Assembly (NCBI GenBank): GCA_019115345.1
Contig: DXDV01000201.1
Location: 1 to 6,305, forward strand
Length of the DNA stretch: 6,305 nucleotides
Origin: Candidatus Intestinimonas stercorigallinarum
GTDB taxonomy: Bacteria; Bacillota; Clostridia; Oscillospirales; Oscillospiraceae
Direction of reading: 5' to 3'
The translations under genes and the position numbers were made by a program. Shown in pieces: positions 6,289 to 6,305 of the stretch. The notes beneath the pieces are model-generated. The model was not told the DNA's origin. It ran no database searches and saw only the letters and a list, made by a program, of their open reading frames with translations. Positions within the stretch are counted from its first letter, which is position 1; the number at the start of each line of letters is the position of its first letter.

Positions 6289-6305
6289 GCCTTGAAAGTC
6301 AGGGC

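Noticed and set aside
6266..6300. Imperfect inverted repeat (AAGGC...GCTTT) as a terminator of a gene beyond the right edge
   Set aside because: The stem is only about 5 bp with a G-U pair and there is no T run, so it cannot be supported.

Overview
This GC-rich window reads as chromosomal housekeeping DNA from a Gram-positive anaerobe of the Clostridia, probably an Oscillospiraceae-type gut bacterium (Flavonifractor/Oscillibacter-like; this is inference from composition, strong AGGAGG ribosome binding sites, a TagO/WecA-type wall-glycan enzyme and a Bacillota-type M16 peptidase pair). All six genes lie on the minus strand, so the window is described here from its right end to its left end. 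I see no mobile element, CRISPR array, rRNA, tRNA or prophage gene.

Unit 1 (about 6290 down to 1858) appears to be a tight four-gene operon. It starts with a probable promoter at 6260-6288. Next come two consecutive M16-family genes: a catalytically dead subunit (ymfF-like, 4929-6215) and a zinc-motif-bearing subunit (ymfH-like, 3644-4924). These are followed by lgt (prolipoprotein diacylglyceryl transferase, 2739-3647) and folD (methylenetetrahydrofolate dehydrogenase/cyclohydrolase, 1916-2758). The junctions are a 4-nt gap, a 4-nt ATGA overlap and a 20-nt overlap, each with a strong Shine-Dalgarno sequence inside the upstream gene, so translational coupling is likely. The unit ends in a long hairpin (1858-1909) just after the folD stop.

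Unit 2 (about 1867 down to the left edge) is read from a strong extended -10 promoter whose -35 box sits inside the distal arm of the folD terminator. A leader of roughly 105 nt without recognisable T-box elements precedes trpS (tryptophanyl-tRNA synthetase, 718-1725). After a 35-nt gap comes the first 227 codons of a TagO/WecA/MraY-family phosphoglycosyl transferase, cut by the window edge.

The most interesting points are the complementary split active site in the M16 pair (zinc motif in one subunit, R/Y pair in the other), its placement next to lgt-folD without a visible ymfI reductase gene, and the terminator/promoter overlap between the two units. I found no clear evidence of a wholly new system.
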